A stretch of DNA of 5,259 nt from Chloroflexota bacterium (GTDB taxonomy: Bacteria > Chloroflexota > Dehalococcoidia > DSTF01 > JACRBR01), in assembly GCA_016213125.1 (NCBI GenBank), contig JACRBR010000098.1, positions 1 through 5,259 on the forward strand, written 5' to 3'. The notes beneath the pieces were generated by a model. It saw only the letters and a list, made by a program, of their open reading frames with translations. It was not told the DNA's origin and searched no databases. Below, one piece after another: positions 1 through 5,220 of this stretch; within the stretch, counting starts at the first letter, position 1, and the number at the start of each line of letters is the position of its first letter. A program made the translations under genes and the position numbers.

Positions 1-770
1 TCGTCCGCCGGCCCGTACCCGAATTTGATGTTGTTCGCCGGGTTCTGCCGGAAGAACAGCCACCGCATCACGTCCACGCCCATGTTGTCGGCCGCGTCCT
101 CGAACCAGATCGCGTTCCCCTTGCTCTTGTGCATCTCCTCGCCGCGCTCGTCCCGCACCATCGCGTGACCCAGCACCGTGCGGAACGGCGGCTTGGTCTC
201 CAGCGCCGTCGACATCGTCAGCAGGCTGTAGAACCAGTTCCGGAACTGCCCCGGAAACGCCTCCGTGATGAACGCCGCCGGAAACCACTCCTCCCAGTAC
301 GACATCCCGTCCTCCTCCCCCTCTCCACGTCGTGGAGAGGGGGCCGGGGGGTGAGGTGTCCCGATGTACTCGCGATACCGCAGCGTCGAGAACGGCACGA
401 TCCCCGCGTCCAGCCATGGGTTCCCCACGTCCGGGATCCGCGACACCACCGCCCCGCACTTCGAGCATGCGATCTTCACGTGGTCGATCCACGGCTTGTG
501 CGGCGAATGCCCCGCGAACTGCTCCCACCCCTCCACCGCCCGCGACTCCAGCTCCCGCTCGCTCCCGATGACCTCGAACGTCCCGCACGCCTCGCAGTCG
601 TAGATCGGCAGCGCCAGCCCGTAGTAGCGCTTCTTCGAGATCATCCAGTCGTCCATGTTCTTCAGCCAGTCCAGCTCCCGCGCCAGGCCGAAGTCCGGGA
701 TCCACCGGATCTGCCGCGTCACCTCCGCGATCTGGTGCCGCAGCTCGTCCATGCTGATGAACCACTCGTA
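1..770 (-). CDS. ileS: isoleucyl-tRNA synthetase, continuation after the in-frame TAG, runs off the left edge
   Basis: This is the same reading frame as the segment before the TAG, with no further stop down to position 3. It starts YEWFISMDELR and continues the catalytic core. It contains WMISKKRYYGLALPIY, two CxxC pairs (CEAC and CSKC) typical of the zinc-binding insertion, NPWLDAG, WFPAAFITEAFPGQFRNWFY, and the KMSKS-equivalent HKSKGN at about 114-131, followed by DVMRWLFF. The anticodon-binding domain would lie beyond the left edge. A second palindromic repeat is translated as a proline/arginine/glutamate-rich insert just before SYWEEWFPAAF. All expected motifs are intact, which argues against an old pseudogene. 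If TAG is not read through, the first ATG is at 752, but I see no convincing ribosome-binding site for it. A split two-chain enzyme is therefore possible but unproven. Confidence 0.88.
311..357 (-). repeat. dispersed palindromic element inside ileS (copy 2, translated)
   Basis: On the minus strand the element reads CCTCACCCCCCGGCCCCCTC followed by a hairpin. The stem is a perfect 12-bp inverted repeat (317-328 with 332-343) around a 3-base loop. It is in frame and is translated as TPHPPAPSPRRGEGEED, inserted between the conserved LRYREY and SYWEEWFPAAF blocks, where related enzymes have a short loop. It shares its core with the element at 1239-1283. Repeats of this PSPRRGEG coding type are scattered through many GC-rich environmental genomes. 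Confidence 0.75.
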
Positions 771-2036
771 CTACAGGCGGAAGATCAGATCCGTCCCGCA
801 CCGCCAGCAGTGCGGGTACCGGTGCGCGTACTGCTGCTTCCGATACATGAACCGCTTGTCGCGTAGCTGTTCGAAGATCGCGTCGCGCGTGGCATCGTCC
901 GACACGCTCTTCCCCGAAAGCGCTCCGAACCCGTCGAGGTACACCCACTCGTCGTCGACCGGCGCGATCACCGCCAGCCCGAACTCCTTCCCCAGCCCGA
1001 AGTCCTCTTTCCCGCACCCCGGCGCGATGTGCACGATGCCCGTGCCCTCCGCGTCCGACACCTCTTTCCACGCGATCACCCGGTGCGTGATCCCCTGCGC
1101 CACCGGCAGCTCGTCGAACGGCCCTCGGTACGTCAGCCCCACCAGCTCCGTCCCCAGCACCTCCCCCACCACCTCATACCCCGGCTTCAGCGCCGACTTC
1201 GCCGCCCCCTTCGAGACGTACAGGGTCTCCGCGACGTACCTCCCCTTCTCCCCTTCCTGCGAGAGGGGGTCGGGGGGTGAGGGCCGCACCTTCAGATACG
1301 TCAGCTCCGGGTGCACCGCCGCCGCCACGTTCCCCGGCAGCGTCCACGGCGTCGTCGTCCACACCAGCAGGTACTCCCCCGGCCCCTCCAGCAGCGGGAA
1401 CTTCACGTACACGCTCGCGTGCGTGACCTCGATGTACCCCTCGGTCACGATCTCGTGCTCCGAAAGCCCCGTCGCACACCGAGGGCACCACGGCATCACG
1501 TCGTTGCCCTTGTACACCCACCCGCGCTCGAAGCACGTCTTCAGGAAGTGCCAGATCGTGTAGTTGTTCTCGTCGCTGTTCGTGTAGTAGCTGTTGTCCC
1601 AATCCATCCAGTACCCCAGCCGGATCGACTGCTCGGTCTGGATCGCCGCGAACTTCTGCACGCGCGCCTTGCACTCGTCGACGAACTTGCCGACGCCGTA
1701 CGCCGCGATGTCCTTCTTCGACTTGAACCCGTGCTCCTTCTCGACCTCCACCTCGATCCACAGCCCCTGGCAGTCGAACCCGTTCTGGTACCGCTGCTTC
1801 TCCCCCAGCATTGTGTGGAAGCGCTGATACATGTCCTTGTAGCTGCGGCCCCACGCGTGGTGTACCCCCATCGGATTGTTCGCCGTGATCGGCCCGTCGA
1901 TGAACGACCACCGCCGCTCCGACCCCTCGTTCCGCCGCAGGTACTTCCCGATCATCCCCCGCGCGCGCCACCACTCCAGCGTCCGCTTCTCCATCTCCAC
2001 AAACGAAGGCCGCGTACTCACGGGTTCGAACGCCAT
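771..2036 (-). CDS. ileS: isoleucyl-tRNA synthetase, N-terminal part up to an in-frame TAG
   Basis: Class I aminoacyl-tRNA synthetase that charges tRNA-Ile in the cytoplasm. The 421 residues before the stop hold the start of the Rossmann catalytic core with the HIGH-type signature PMGVHHAWGR (HHAW at residues 59-62). They also hold the CP1 editing domain with its threonine-rich peptide VWTTTPWTLPGN near residue 230, a CPRC zinc-type pair and a CWRC pair just before the end. I chose ATG at 2036 because GAGGAG lies a few bases upstream. The upstream in-frame ATG at 2054 would place that Shine-Dalgarno inside the gene. Residues 252-266 come from an inserted palindromic repeat. The frame stops at TAG (771-773), after FRL, where IleRS normally reads on into a VDEWF-like stretch. 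The same frame stays open beyond it to the window edge. Expression is predicted to be under the T-box upstream. Family assignment is firm; whether the gene is functional is open. Confidence 0.93.
   Translation of the reverse strand: MAFEPVSTRPSFVEMEKRTLEWWRARGMIGKYLRRNEGSERRWSFIDGPITANNPMGVHHAWGRSYKDMYQRFHTMLGEKQRYQNGFDCQGLWIEVEVEKEHGFKSKKDIAAYGVGKFVDECKARVQKFAAIQTEQSIRLGYWMDWDNSYYTNSDENNYTIWHFLKTCFERGWVYKGNDVMPWCPRCATGLSEHEIVTEGYIEVTHASVYVKFPLLEGPGEYLLVWTTTPWTLPGNVAAAVHPELTYLKVRPSPPDPLSQEGEKGRYVAETLYVSKGAAKSALKPGYEVVGEVLGTELVGLTYRGPFDELPVAQGITHRVIAWKEVSDAEGTGIVHIAPGCGKEDFGLGKEFGLAVIAPVDDEWVYLDGFGALSGKSVSDDATRDAIFEQLRDKRFMYRKQQYAHRYPHCWRCGTDLIFRL
1239..1283 (-). repeat. dispersed palindromic element inside ileS (copy 1, translated)
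   Basis: On the minus strand it reads CCCTCACCCCCCGACCCCCT then a GC-rich purine arm. This matches the element at 311-357 over its conserved core, with a less perfect hairpin. It is translated as RPSPPDPLSQEGEKGR between TYLKV and YVAETL in the CP1 editing domain, a surface loop between two strands. The core is read in a different frame from the other copy, so what has spread is the DNA sequence and not a peptide. Confidence 0.72.
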
Positions 2037-2081
2037 CGCTCTCTCCTCTTCCATAGACCAGCACCGCGCGGGCATTTCCCG

Positions 2082-2112
2082 CCGTAGCGCGGGCTTTTCA
2101 GCCCGCGCGGTC
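2082..2112. repeat. REP-like palindrome, copy A
   Basis: A 31-bp element with a GCGGGC/GCCCGC stem around a TTTTCA-type loop. It matches the copy at 2181-2211 with a single mismatch (C at 2088 versus G at 2187). It lies in the ileS transcript between the T-box terminator and the start codon, so it should form a hairpin in the 5' untranslated RNA. The trailing CCGCGCGGTC motif occurs again alone at 2163-2172. Confidence 0.7.
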
Positions 2113-2180
2113 CTCGCCTCGTTTATCACGGGCCATCAAGCCCACCAACTCACCATTCTTCACCGCGCGGTCCACCAGTT

Positions 2181-2211
2181 CCGTAGGGCGGGCTTTTCAG
2201 CCCGCGCGGTC
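2181..2211. repeat. REP-like palindrome, copy B
   Basis: A direct copy of the element at 2082-2112, 99 bp away, 30 of 31 bases identical and in the same orientation. It forms the same GCGGGC/GCCCGC hairpin. It ends 14 bp from the T-tract of the T-box terminator, within the region transcribed only after readthrough. Confidence 0.7.
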
Positions 2212-2225
2212 TCCGCACCAACGCA

Positions 2226-2260
2226 CAAAACACAAAGCCCGTCCCCAAAAGGGACGGGCT
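2226..2260 (-). terminator. intrinsic terminator of the ileS T-box
   Basis: A perfect 10-bp stem (2251-2260 with 2236-2245) around a 5-base loop. On the minus strand it is followed by a T-rich tract, TTTGTGTTTTG. The stem contains the CGTCCC/GGGACG core usual in T-box terminators. On the plus strand there is no T-tract, so it works only in the ileS direction. Confidence 0.92.
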
Positions 2261-2271
2261 CAACAAAGCTC

Positions 2272-2286
2272 CCGCGGTACCACCCC
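2272..2286 (-). promoter_or_regulatory. T-box antiterminator bulge sequence
   Basis: The minus strand reads GGGGTGGTACCGCGG, one base from the textbook AGGGTGGTACCGCGG. The TGGT tetrad is the site that pairs with the free acceptor end (NCCA) of uncharged tRNA and stabilises the antiterminator. Confidence 0.95.
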
Positions 2287-2422
2287 GATTGGCCGCACAC
2301 ATCGCGACCCACTCACCGGGCGCCCGCTAACAAGCGCACACGCCCTGCCCCGATAACGGTGGGCCTCCGGATCCAGCTAATTGCGCGTCATCGACGGCGT
2401 TCGCACGGACCGGCTCAGGAGT

Positions 2423-2425
2423 GAT
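2423..2425 (-). promoter_or_regulatory. specifier codon ATC (isoleucine) of the T-box
   Basis: The codon sits in the expected context GAAG-ATC-ACTCC on the 3' side of the Stem I internal loop and is followed by the conserved A. It matches the GAU anticodon of the major tRNA-Ile and the downstream ileS. Confidence 0.88.
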
Positions 2426-2520
2426 CTTCCGCCGAAACGCCCGCACCCGGCTTCCACCATCCCGGGCTCGCTATGCGGCGTCGCTCTGCGTACTCGTCTC
2501 CCTCGTCGCCTTGTCCGGCA

Positions 2521-2549
2521 AGTATAGGGTCGCCGTACCCGCCCGCCAA
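2521..2549 (-). promoter_or_regulatory. sigma-70-type promoter for the T-box/ileS transcript
   Basis: On the minus strand TTGGCG (2544-2549) is separated by exactly 17 bp from TATACT (2521-2526). Transcription would start near 2514, just before the Stem I sequence of the T-box, which supports the assignment. Confidence 0.75.
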
Positions 2550-2664
2550 ATCAGGGAACCTCCGCACGCCCAACACCTGCCGTTCGGCGGCATCCCCGCC
2601 CGTCACCCGGCGCTACGATCGATCCGGCGACAAGAACCACACCGCACGCGAGAGGAGAACCGCC
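2527..2664. other. divergent intergenic region between the ileS leader and the VOC gene
   Basis: This holds the ileS -35 region on one side and the 5' region of the VOC gene on the other. For the VOC gene, TACGAT at 2614-2619 could be a -10 element, but I see no matching -35. No open frame here looks like a real gene. Confidence 0.5.
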
Positions 2665-3036
2665 ATGGCGAACCCCGTCGTCCACTGGGAGATCGGCGCC
2701 AAAGACGCCGCGAAGCTCAACGACTTCTACACCAGCCTCTTCGGCTGGACCATCGACACCAGTATGCCCGGCTACGGCCTCGTCGCCTCCACCGAAGAGG
2801 GCACCGGCATTGGCGGCACCGGCATTGGCGGCGGCATCCTCCAGGCCCAGGCCGATATGCCCGGGTACGTCACCTTCTACGTCGCCGTCGACGACCTCGC
2901 CGCATCGCTCGCCCGCGCCGAGACCCTCGGCGGCAAGACCATCGTCCCGCCCACCCCCATCCCCACCGTCGGCGCATTCGCCATGTTCGAAGACCCCGAA
3001 GGCCACATGATCGGCCTCCTCAAACAGCAGCCCTGA
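2665..3036 (+). CDS. VOC-family (glyoxalase/bleomycin-resistance fold) protein
   Basis: A single-domain cytoplasmic protein of 123 residues, the usual length for one vicinal-oxygen-chelate domain of two beta-alpha-beta-beta-beta modules. It starts NPVVHWEIGAKDAAKLNDFY followed by TSLFGW, the first strand and helix of this superfamily. The second module has YVTFYVAVDDLAASLARAE, LGGKTIVPPTPIP and the closing FEDPEGHMIGLL. These motifs match the subgroup of short VOC proteins often labelled glyoxalase-like or hydroxylase-like. The substrate cannot be told. His7 and Glu9 near the start are possible metal ligands, but I cannot confirm a metal site. ATG at 2665 is supported by AGAGGAGA 6 bases upstream. 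The gene stands alone, divergent from ileS and convergent with the caspase-like gene. Its 3' two thirds are duplicated at 4944-5220. An internal 15-bp tandem repeat encodes GTGIG twice. Confidence 0.88.
   Translation: MANPVVHWEIGAKDAAKLNDFYTSLFGWTIDTSMPGYGLVASTEEGTGIGGTGIGGGILQAQADMPGYVTFYVAVDDLAASLARAETLGGKTIVPPTPIPTVGAFAMFEDPEGHMIGLLKQQP
2800..2829 (+). repeat. 15-bp exact tandem repeat within the VOC gene
   Basis: GGCACCGGCATTGGC occurs twice in a row and is translated as GTGIG-GTGIG in a loop of the first module. The second VOC copy has a shorter, diverged version (two residues fewer), consistent with slippage after the duplication. Confidence 0.85.
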
Positions 3037-3052
3037 CTTCCGAGCGAAGTCA
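3034..3052. terminator. hairpin between the convergent VOC and caspase-like genes
   Basis: A perfect 7-bp inverted repeat, TGACTTC/GAAGTCA, around a 5-base loop, starting at the VOC stop codon. A second hairpin, ACCCGT/ACGGGT (3058-3063 with 3067-3072), follows and contains the stop codon of the opposing gene. There is no T-tract, so terminator function is only plausible from position. Both hairpins are also present in the right duplicate. Confidence 0.4.
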
Positions 3053-3064
3053 GCGCCACCCGTC

Positions 3065-3862
3065 TCACGGGTACATCGCCAGCGTCGCGCCGAACATCGG
3101 ATCCGGCCCAACCTCCATCGCGGTCCGGATGACGGCCGTTCGCAGCCCATCCAGGTCGCCGGCGGCGTAGCCCAGAAGCCGGAGCATCCCCTCGTCCGAA
3201 AACGACGACGTGACGGTAGCGTCCCAGCTCACGACGCTGCCCGCCCCTCGCCGCACGAAGGCGTCTGCCAGGACCGGCGTGGCGAGTCCGTCGCACCCCA
3301 TCATCATCACAAGGCTCTTGTCGAATCGGCCTTCCATCTCCCGTGCGATGAACCTGGCGTCGAGCGAGAAGAAACGGTCCGACGGAGCAACCGAGTTAGC
3401 GGCAACGCTCAGCCTGCCGTCCCGCTGATGCTCGACGTATTTCGTTGTACTGTATGGCTCATTCGTAAAGAGCGCGACTCCTCGAAAGGATTGGTTATTC
3501 GCGGCTTCGCTGCTCGTGCCGAACGACGCGATGTGCGTCCTCAGCACGATGAGGTCGTATCCCTTCTCGGGAAGATGACGGTAGAAGTCGACGGTGACCT
3601 CCTCCGGCGTCACGTACTCCACGTCGTATCCGGCCAGCTCCAGGATATCGCCGGCCCGCGCGACGACATCCTCCGATCCGGCCACGGTTCCGATCTGGTC
3701 CACAATAACGGCGGAAGGCCCCTCGTCATCGCGCGAGAACCAGTACGCGAGGACGGCGCCACCAGCGAGCATGCCAGCGAGCGCGAGGCTCGCCAAGACG
3801 GCCAGAGGCCGCCTGGCGTTGAACCTCGACGTTGACGCTGATCGCCGCTTGCCCGCAGGCAC
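3065..3862 (-). CDS. membrane-anchored protein with a caspase-like His/Cys arrangement, function unknown
   Basis: The 265-residue protein has a basic N-terminus (KRR, RR at 17-18), one hydrophobic segment at about 19-41 and a roughly 220-residue domain predicted to lie outside the membrane. The domain has a hydrophobic strand leading to a histidine (YDLIVLRTH, His110), then ALFTNEPYSTTKYVEHQ. A second hydrophobic strand leads to a cysteine (LVMMMGCDGL, Cys190). It continues with ADAFVRRGAGSVVSWDATVTSS and EVGPDP near the end. Strand-His and strand-Gly-Cys spacing like this is typical of clan CD proteases (caspase, gingipain, CHAT). I recall similar uncharacterised proteins in archaea and other bacteria, but this rests on memory. 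The start is GTG at 3862 with GAGG five bases upstream; the only later methionine near the N-terminus lies inside the hydrophobic segment. It sits 14 nt after the dockerin-protein gene, so the two are probably co-transcribed. Codon use looks less GC-biased than ileS. Confidence 0.8.
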   Translation of the reverse strand: MPAGKRRSASTSRFNARRPLAVLASLALAGMLAGGAVLAYWFSRDDEGPSAVIVDQIGTVAGSEDVVARAGDILELAGYDVEYVTPEEVTVDFYRHLPEKGYDLIVLRTHIASFGTSSEAANNQSFRGVALFTNEPYSTTKYVEHQRDGRLSVAANSVAPSDRFFSLDARFIAREMEGRFDKSLVMMMGCDGLATPVLADAFVRRGAGSVVSWDATVTSSFSDEGMLRLLGYAAGDLDGLRTAVIRTAMEVGPDPMFGATLAMYP

Positions 3863-3876
3863 TCTCGCCTCGATCT

Positions 3877-4695
3877 CTAGTCCACTCGCCTCGACCCGAT
3901 CCTGCGGAACACCACGAATGCCGCCGCGATGACGATGAGCACCGCGAGCGCGCCCGCACCCAACGCCTCACGCCACGGCGCTGCGGACGTTTCGTCCACT
4001 GCGCCAGACAGCGCGGAGAGATCCGGATCCTCGGCCACGCCACCGGTGGACAGGATTGAGATCGTCGGATTGAACGTGCATGAGGACTGCGTGGTCGTCA
4101 ATACGCACGCATTCACCTGGAGCAGCAAGCCATATCTCGGTGCTGCCATCGGCGCGCCGAGGGTGACCGTGAGCGTCGGCCCAACCGCAACGGCACCTAG
4201 CCCGGGGACCGCGAAGTCGGTTACCGCGGCAGCGAAGTCCGCCGCGAAAGCGTCGGCGGGCGAGCCTGCAGCCAGCCCTGGGCGGAGGGAGACCAGACTG
4301 GAGTACGCCCCGTCGTTAAAATACCTGGCCGTGACCGCGTAGGGTACGAGGGGGCCGGGATCCGCAACACCAGCAAACCCGTACGTCTGGTGGTCAATCA
4401 GCCGGTGGCTCACCGGCGTCGCCTGGCAGGGCACTACCCCTGGGCCAGAAATAAACCAGCTCAGTTGATCGCCCGGAGTGACGAAGCCGTCCCCGTTGAG
4501 GTCCGCTGCCGCTGGGGCTGGAAACACACCGAGGTAGCTGACGAGAATCGATAGGTCCTCGTGATTCACCACTGCGTCGCCATTGATATCCTTACAGCCC
4601 CCGATCGCGAAGGCCTGCTTCCCGCCTGCGGCGGGCATCACGGCAAACGCGACAACGGCCAGCGCCGCTCCAAGTGCAAGTGCGCGTCGAATCAT
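3877..4695 (-). CDS. secreted dockerin-type protein with C-terminal membrane anchor
   Basis: The 272-residue protein is predicted to be exported. It has a signal peptide (MIRR, then a hydrophobic core to about residue 20 and an alanine-rich cleavage region by about 30). Two EF-hand-like calcium loops follow, DINGDAVVNHED (36-47) and DLNGDGFVTPGD (65-76), each followed by a helix; together they make one dockerin-type domain. Residues 90-235 form a beta-rich region with little charge and no family I recognise. A hydrophobic segment at about 246-262 ends in RRIGSRRVD, so the chain should stay anchored with its basic tail inside. ATG at 4695 has a strong AGGAGG five bases upstream. The stop is a TAG. 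It is the first gene of the pair with the caspase-like gene, which may act on or with it. No cohesin or glycosidase is visible, so a cellulosome role is not indicated. Confidence 0.82.
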   Translation of the reverse strand: MIRRALALGAALAVVAFAVMPAAGGKQAFAIGGCKDINGDAVVNHEDLSILVSYLGVFPAPAAADLNGDGFVTPGDQLSWFISGPGVVPCQATPVSHRLIDHQTYGFAGVADPGPLVPYAVTARYFNDGAYSSLVSLRPGLAAGSPADAFAADFAAAVTDFAVPGLGAVAVGPTLTVTLGAPMAAPRYGLLLQVNACVLTTTQSSCTFNPTISILSTGGVAEDPDLSALSGAVDETSAAPWREALGAGALAVLIVIAAAFVVFRRIGSRRVD

Positions 4696-4700
4696 TTCAA

Positions 4701-4706
4701 CCTCCT
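4701..4706 (-). promoter_or_regulatory. Shine-Dalgarno sequence of the dockerin-protein gene
   Basis: A perfect AGGAGG on the minus strand, five bases before ATG at 4695. It fixes the start of this gene and is the strongest ribosome-binding site in the window. Confidence 0.85.
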
Positions 4707-4943
4707 GCCAGCGGGCGACTCAAGCCGCAAGGAACCCTTCCACACGTGGACAAGGGGGCAGACCGCCCGCCGGCGCTGAGCGCCCGTCCCGTGGTGTCTT
4801 GCAGGGCGAGCCAGTTTGCTCGCTTTGGTGGTGGCGCCGATTATCCACGCCGAACCGCAAACCGTCAAGATGCGCTCCGGCACTATTTCGCACCGCTTTG
4901 AGGGAGCGCTTATTACCCTTGGGCCCCTGGCGGAGCAATTGGA
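4707..4943. other. non-coding stretch upstream of the dockerin/caspase-like cassette
   Basis: This region should hold the cassette promoter, but I find no convincing -35/-10 pair on the minus strand. It contains a near-perfect inverted repeat, TCCAC-AC-GTGGA (4740-4751), which could be an operator. It also has a GC-rich palindrome GGCGCTGAGCGCC (4772-4784). Open frames here on the plus strand run into the VOC copy but show no homology to it before 4944. Confidence 0.45.
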
Positions 4944-5220
4944 CGACACCAGCATGCCCGGCTACGGCCTTGTCGCCTCCGTCGACAGCGGAACCGGCGG
5001 CACCGGCATCGGCGTCGGCATCCTCCAGACCCAGGCCGATATGCCCGGCTATGTCACCTTCTACGTCGCCGTCGACGACCTCGCCGCATCGCTCGCCCGC
5101 GCCGAGACCCTCGGCGGCAAGACCATCGTCCCGCCCACCCCCATCCCCAACGTCGGCGCCTTCGCCATGTTCGAAGACCCCGAAGGCCACATGATCGGCC
5201 TCCTCAAACAGCAGCCCTGA
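4870..5220 (+). pseudogene. truncated VOC-family copy with replaced N-terminus
   Basis: From 4944 on, this is a close copy of the VOC gene at 2665-3036, from residue 31 (DTSMPGYGLVAS) to the shared stop. The first 30 residues of the intact protein, which form the first strand and helix and carry HWE, are missing. In their place the open frame reads MRSGTISHRFEGALITLGPL and then AEQLD, unrelated to VOC. The frame is open further upstream, to a TTG at 4816. I see no ribosome-binding site before the ATG at 4870 or the TTG. Loss of the first half-module should disrupt the fold, so I call it a pseudogene. However, there is no stop or frameshift in the copied part, and differences from the intact copy include synonymous ones (Gly, Tyr, Ala codons). 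An expressed chimera cannot be excluded. Confidence 0.65.

Larger units (their letters stand above)
2236..2514 (-). promoter_or_regulatory. T-box leader (tRNA-Ile sensing riboswitch) of ileS
   Basis: A cis-acting RNA that binds uncharged tRNA and controls transcription of ileS. On the minus strand the parts come in the canonical order. An AGTA motif lies near 2490. The distal Stem I arm reads AGCGAGCCCGGGATGGTGG and continues into AAGCCGGG. The specifier loop is GGAAGATCACTCCTGAG with codon ATC at 2423-2425. A Stem III-like CACCGTTATCGGGG follows near 2350. The T-box GGGGTGGTACCGCGG is at 2272-2286, whose TGG pairs with the tRNA CCA end. A terminator comes directly after. The isoleucine specifier agrees with the regulated gene, which makes chance very unlikely. 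The terminator indicates transcription attenuation, unlike the translation-controlling ileS T-boxes of Actinobacteria. The 5' end is estimated from the promoter. Confidence 0.95.
2754..3075 (+). repeat. direct duplication, left copy
   Basis: This covers VOC codons 31 to stop, the convergent intergenic hairpins and the last codons of the caspase-like gene. Bases 2833-3075 match 5017-5259 with 5 mismatches in 243, and the last 39 bases are identical. The first 80 bases are more diverged and differ by 6 bp in length. The right boundary is unknown because the other copy is cut by the window edge. Confidence 0.93.

Noticed and set aside
771..773. Genome-wide reassignment of TAG, or pyrrolysine
   Set aside because: The dockerin-protein gene ends at a TAG right after its basic tail, with the next gene's ribosome-binding site following. 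No downstream insertion-element-like structure or methylamine pathway context is visible.
1174..2064. Minus-strand 296-residue frame overlapping ileS in another phase
   Set aside because: It overlaps the real ileS frame and has only low-complexity Arg/Gly/Ala sequence.
129..2087. Long plus-strand open frames opposite ileS (129-866, 655-1563, 1311-2087)
   Set aside because: They are antisense shadows of a GC-rich gene: arginine/proline-rich or serine-rich translations without domain signatures, while the minus strand encodes clear IleRS motifs.
2037..2129. Longer N-terminus for IleRS starting upstream of 2036
   Set aside because: The upstream residues come from the REP-like repeat and the Shine-Dalgarno; the IleRS-like sequence starts at MAFEPVSTRPSFVEMEKR, with GAGGAG just before it.
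2415..3170. Open frames across the T-box leader and VOC region in other phases (2415-2606 minus, 2421-3170 plus, 2551-3150 minus)
   Set aside because: They overlap the regulatory RNA or the real VOC frame and have compositionally biased translations.
4696..4943. tRNA, small RNA or insertion-sequence remnant in the gap
   Set aside because: No cloverleaf, no transposase fragment and no terminal inverted repeats with target duplication could be found by eye; only short GC-rich palindromes.
4583..5194. Plus-strand 203-residue frame across the cassette upstream region and VOC copy
   Set aside because: It is out of phase with the VOC homology and repeats the serine/proline shadow pattern seen over the intact VOC gene at 2810-3010.
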